Shown here: in pieces, positions 6,797 through 8,474 of the stretch
How positions within the stretch are numbered: the first letter of the stretch is position 1
Layout: each line of letters opens with the position of its first letter
From: Nitrospirota bacterium
GTDB lineage: Bacteria; Nitrospinota; Nitrospinia; Nitrospinales; Nitrospinaceae
Assembly (NCBI GenBank): GCA_003229345.1
Contig: QIDN01000210.1
Location: 1 to 8,474, forward strand
Length of the DNA: 8,474 nt
Reading direction: 5' to 3'
Program-made: the position numbers and the translations under genes
Notes under the pieces: model-generated
Told to the model about the DNA's origin: nothing
Database searches by the model: none
What the model saw: only the letters and a program-made list of their open reading frames with translations

Positions 6797-6830
6797 GGCC
6801 GGGCAAGGCCCGGCCAGCGTGACGCTGGAC
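6797..6830. repeat. REP-like double palindrome, copy 1
   Basis: Two adjoining palindromes. GGCCGGGCAAGGCCCGG (6797-6813) recurs exactly at 8417-8433, and GGCCAGCGTGACGCTGGAC (6812-6830) recurs exactly at 8328-8346. Each is a compact stem-loop. High GC, intergenic position and exact reuse in the same window are typical of REP/BIME elements. It starts two bases after the T-run of the preceding terminator. No RAYT transposase gene is in view. Confidence 0.75.
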
Positions 6831-6850
6831 CCAGAATAATGTCGCCCTTT

Positions 6851-6892
6851 CCTTCGACAAGCTCAGGACAGGCTAATCGGCTCAGGGTGACA
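6851..6892. repeat. CTCAGG-type dispersed repeat, copy 1
   Basis: CCTTCGACAAGCTCAGG (6851-6867) is followed by a second half, GGCTCAGGGTGACA (6879-6892). The reverse complement of 8449-8474 matches these at 15 of 17 and 13 of 14 positions. From general knowledge, intergenic repeats built around a TTCGACAAGCTCAGG core are found in many unrelated bacteria; their function is not established. Confidence 0.7.
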
Positions 6893-6900
6893 CGTTTGCT

Positions 6901-7143
6901 TTATAGGCTCCCCTTGCCCTTGTATTTCTGCCATTCGCCCCATCCGGCCAGGCCCAGTCCAATGAACAATATCCAGGTGGGATGCAACACGTTTTCCGGA
7001 TCGTGGAAATACAGGATCAGCATCAGCACCACCCCGGCCATGGCGATCATCAACCCCCCGTATACCTTTTCCATTCCCTTGATGAACAGGTCCGGGTTTT
7101 TCATTTGTCTGCGGATTTCGGGTCTCAGCTGAAAACGGAACAC
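6901..7143 (-). CDS. Small two-helix membrane protein of unknown function, coupled to larE
   Basis: An 80-residue protein. A basic N-terminus (FRFQLRPEIRRQMKN) is followed by a first hydrophobic helix YGGLMIAMAGVVLMLILYF, a short polar loop (HDPENVLHP), a second helix TWILFIGLGLAGWGEW and a Lys-rich tail. I do not recognise the family. The start is a GTG whose ribosome binding site GGGGAG lies 7 bases upstream, inside the last codons of larE. Only one base separates the larE stop from this GTG, so translation is probably coupled. A TTG at 7158 in the same frame overlaps larE and has no such site. The tight coupling suggests joint expression with larE, but no shared function can be claimed. 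Confidence 0.7.
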   Translation of the reverse strand: MFRFQLRPEIRRQMKNPDLFIKGMEKVYGGLMIAMAGVVLMLILYFHDPENVLHPTWILFIGLGLAGWGEWQKYKGKGSL

Positions 7144-7144
7144 G

Positions 7145-7975
7145 TTATTTCTCCCCAATCCCGGTGGCAGCGATCACCGCTTCATTCAAATGGCCGGAGC
7201 GAAATCCTTCGGGGTCCACCGTCACTTGTTTGAAGCCGATTTCCAAAAACCGTTTGTGCACCGGCTCGAACAGGTTTTCCTGATAAAAGCGCGGCAGGTC
7301 TTCTGTGGGCAGTTCGATACGCGCCGACTCCCCATAATGCCGCACCCGCATTTGCTTGAAGCCGAGGGAGATCAGAAAATCCTCCGCCTGCTCGATCATC
7401 GCCAATTTTTCAAAGGTGACGGCTTGTTCGTAAGGAATGCGCGAAGACAGGCAGGGCATGGCCGGTTTATCCCAGACGGATAAACCCAATTGCCGGGCCA
7501 GATCGCGCACATCCTGTTTGGTGAATCCCGCTTCGCACAGCGGACTGTGCACATTGGCTTCGCGCGCGGAGGCCAGACCAGGACGGTGATCCCCCAAGTC
7601 GTCGACGTTGGTGCCGTTGACGATATGTTTCAGGTGGTGTCGATCGGCGACTTCCCGCAGTTTGGAATACAATTCCGATTTGCAGTAGTAGCATCGATTG
7701 ATTGGGTTCGCCGCGTAGTCGGGGGAGGAGACTTCTTCCGTGTCGATGACGCGGTGTTCGACCCCCAGTGATTCGGCCAGTTCCTTCGCCGCGGTCAGTT
7801 CCCGTTGGGCGAGGCTGGCCGAGTTTCCCGTCACCGCCAGCGTGTTGCCGTTCAAAACCGAATGCGCCACCGCCAGCACCAGGGCGCTATCGACCCCTCC
7901 GGAATAGGCGACGGCGACACTGGCCATCTCACGGAACAACGATTTCAATTTTTCGTGTTTTTCTTGAAGAGTCAT
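7145..7975 (-). CDS. larE: LarE-type ATP-dependent sulfur transferase (PP-loop)
   Basis: A 276-residue PP-loop protein matching LarE, which adenylates and then sulfurates the pyridinium dicarboxylate mononucleotide precursor of the nickel-pincer nucleotide cofactor of lactate racemase (LarA). The PP-loop is SGGVDS at 25-30. Further motifs are NRCYYCKSELYS (93-104), GTNVDDLGDHRPGL (121-134), MPCLSSRIPYE (173-183), VRHYGESARIELP (211-223) and GFRSGHLNEA (257-266). Cys175 corresponds to the sacrificial cysteine of the Lactobacillus enzyme (Cys176). Cys95 and Cys98 are additional and fit the three-cysteine, [4Fe-4S]-carrying LarE type. The frame opens up to 8104, but the extension would translate a terminator hairpin, and ATG 7975 gives the normal family length. 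No ribosome binding site is seen before it. No larA, larB or larC lies in the window, so the substrate is inferred from family alone. Confidence 0.9.
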   Translation of the reverse strand: MTLQEKHEKLKSLFREMASVAVAYSGGVDSALVLAVAHSVLNGNTLAVTGNSASLAQRELTAAKELAESLGVEHRVIDTEEVSSPDYAANPINRCYYCKSELYSKLREVADRHHLKHIVNGTNVDDLGDHRPGLASAREANVHSPLCEAGFTKQDVRDLARQLGLSVWDKPAMPCLSSRIPYEQAVTFEKLAMIEQAEDFLISLGFKQMRVRHYGESARIELPTEDLPRFYQENLFEPVHKRFLEIGFKQVTVDPEGFRSGHLNEAVIAATGIGEK

Positions 7976-7995
7976 GAGGGAATTCAGGATCAAGC

Positions 7996-8024
7996 ATTTT
8001 GAAAGTAGTAACAAATTAACACAA
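7996..8024 (-). promoter_or_regulatory. Possible larE promoter
   Basis: On the minus strand TTGTGT (8019-8024, 3 of 6) and CAAAAT (7996-8001, 4 of 6) are 17 bases apart, downstream of the intrinsic terminator. The leader would be about 14 bases, which fits the missing ribosome binding site. Weak sequence match. Confidence 0.25.
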
Positions 8025-8034
8025 ATCGGGAAGG

Positions 8035-8072
8035 AAAAAAAATATCCGAGAGCAGGAGGGTCTGCTCTCGGA
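8035..8072 (-). terminator. Intrinsic terminator upstream of larE
   Basis: Read on the minus strand, TCCGAGAGCAG and CTGCTCTCGGA form a perfect 11-bp stem with a 6-base loop ACCCTC. TAT and a run of eight Ts follow (A-run at 8035-8042 on plus). It points toward larE and ends 60 bases before its start, so it either terminates a separate short RNA or acts as an attenuator in the larE leader. Confidence 0.88.
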
Positions 8073-8117
8073 CACTTTAAAGAGGAGGTAAACAGGTATA
8101 ACATCTACCGACTTATT
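8035..8117 (-). ncRNA. Candidate short RNA (about 83 nt) or larE attenuator leader
   Basis: The stretch runs from the predicted start of the extended -10 promoter (near 8117) to the T-run of the terminator at 8035. It holds no start codon with a usable ribosome binding site. Its unpaired part contains ACCTCCTC (anti-Shine-Dalgarno-like), and the terminator loop reads ACCCTC; C-rich exposed motifs of this kind are common seed regions in bacterial trans-acting small RNAs. No antiterminator pairing or known riboswitch core was recognised, but a leader function for larE cannot be excluded. Confidence 0.4.
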
Positions 8118-8123
8118 AAACCC

Positions 8124-8151
8124 AGTATACCATCACGTTTCCAAAAAACCA
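8124..8151 (-). promoter_or_regulatory. Extended -10 promoter upstream of larE
   Basis: On the minus strand TGG-TATACT (8124-8132) is an extended -10 element (TGn plus 5 of 6 of the -10 consensus). The -35 region is weak (TGGTTT at 16 bases), as is usual for extended -10 promoters. The start is expected near 8117. Confidence 0.5.
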
Positions 8152-8222
8152 GATTTTCTGTAAATCTATGGTTTGTTAGATTTACCCTGAATCGAGTGCC
8201 CGAGGCTTCCAAGTAAAATCTA
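8151..8222. promoter_or_regulatory. Cluster of AAATCT/AGATTT dyads, operator-like
   Basis: GTAAATCTA (8160-8168) and TAGATTTAC (8177-8185) form a perfect 9-bp inverted repeat with an 8-base centre. AGATTT (8151-8156) forms a second dyad with AAATCT at 8162-8167, and GTAAAATCTA recurs at 8213-8222. The cluster begins at the -35 of the extended -10 promoter and extends upstream of it, a common arrangement for a regulator binding more than one site. The rest of the gene-free stretch between here and 8313 shows nothing I can name. Confidence 0.35.
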
Positions 8223-8313
8223 TATAAATCCTTTAAAATCGATTGCTTATAGGGTGGAAACGGGTGTGGGGAGTTGTCAGAAGTACACGGAAGCGGACAA
8301 TTGTGGAGGAAGC

Positions 8314-8346
8314 GCCAGCGCTTCGCTGGCCAGCGTGACGCTGGAC
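8314..8346. repeat. REP-like double palindrome, copy 2
   Basis: Two neighbouring hairpins. GCCAGCG-CTT-CGCTGGC is at 8314-8330, and CCAGCG-TGA-CGCTGG is at 8330-8344. The segment 8328-8346 is identical over 19 bases to 6812-6830. Confidence 0.75.
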
Positions 8347-8396
8347 TCATTTTTAAATTGCGCTCGAAGAGTTTCTCTAGCTGTTAACCGTCAGCA

Positions 8397-8437
8397 AGCT
8401 CCCTCCCCCGGTAGGGGGCCGGGCAAGGCCCGGAGCT
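8397..8437. repeat. REP-like palindrome, copy 3
   Basis: AGCTCC (8397-8402) and GGAGCT (8432-8437) close a 41-base GC-rich element. It holds CCCCC-GGTA-GGGGG and the 17-base unit GGCCGGGCAAGGCCCGG (8417-8433), which is identical to 6797-6813. Confidence 0.7.
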
Positions 8438-8448
8438 AATTTTTTAAC

Positions 8449-8474
8449 TTGTCATCCTGAGCCTGTAGAAGGGG
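8449..8474. repeat. CTCAGG-type dispersed repeat, copy 2, reaching the window edge
   Basis: The reverse complement begins CCCCTTCTACAGGCTCAGG and ends GATGACAA. It matches both halves of the copy at 6851-6892 in the opposite orientation. It may continue outside the window. Confidence 0.65.

Noticed and set aside
6734..7132. Plus-strand 132-codon frame over the terminator and repeats
   Set aside because: It begins inside hairpin 3, crosses the terminator and REP element, and is antisense to the small membrane protein.
8083..8092. GAGGAGGT, a strong plus-strand Shine-Dalgarno-like sequence
   Set aside because: No start codon follows within a useful distance; on the minus strand it is the CU-rich part of the candidate RNA.
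7976..8104. Upstream extension of larE by 43 codons
   Set aside because: It would translate the terminator hairpin and exceeds the usual family length; MTLQEKH at 7975 fits.
8105..8350. 81-codon minus-strand frame and 80-codon plus-strand frame (7974-8216)
   Set aside because: Both run across promoter, dyads and repeats, lack ribosome binding sites and have no protein-like features.
6797..8474. CRISPR array or insertion sequence
   Set aside because: Repeats are not regularly spaced, no spacers or cas genes are seen, and no transposase frame is present.

Overview
The window reads as ordinary chromosomal DNA of a Gram-negative-type bacterium with moderate GC. It has a secreted or lipoprotein-like hydrolase, a periplasmic-sensing histidine kinase, a P-II protein and dispersed REP-like palindromes. 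The combination would fit lineages such as Nitrospinota or the former Deltaproteobacteria, but this is an impression from gene style; no rRNA or marker gene here settles the taxonomy.

Layout. 1-447 (minus) is the N-terminal part of an exported alpha/beta hydrolase, cut by the window edge. 578-1360 (plus) is an SprT-like zinc metalloprotease-fold protein. It converges on a large hybrid-free sensor kinase at 1377-3803 (minus; TM, Cache-like sensor, TM, HAMP, PAS, HisKA, HATPase). Divergent from the kinase is a single-domain CheY-like receiver (4058-4453), closed by a textbook terminator. Then follow, all on plus, a divergent P-II-like protein (4543-4890), the PLP homeostasis protein YggS/PLPBP (4961-5659) and pyrroline-5-carboxylate reductase ProC (5687-6547). 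yggS-proC is a common operon. Placing a P-II relative beside it recalls the cyanobacterial link between P-II signalling and the YggS homologue PipY.

After proC comes a noncoding block. It has a near-consensus promoter (TTGACA, 17-bp spacer, CATATT), three phased hairpins and a 14-bp terminator hairpin with eight Ts. Together these look like an independent structured RNA of about 180 nt (6612-6794). Directly after it begins an island of REP-like palindromes and a CTCAGG-type dispersed repeat. Related repeats recur at 8314-8474, so they bracket a minus-strand cassette: larE (7145-7975, three-cysteine type) and a small two-helix membrane protein (6901-7143) that starts one base after the larE stop.

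Upstream of larE there is no gene but much regulatory structure on the minus strand: AT-rich dyads (8151-8222), an extended -10 promoter (8124-8132), and a perfect 11-bp hairpin with eight Ts (8035-8072). These define either a short RNA of about 83 nt or an attenuated larE leader.

The protein-coding content is mostly conserved housekeeping and signalling. The least explained parts are the two noncoding units and the P-II protein, whose T-loop lacks the usual residues.
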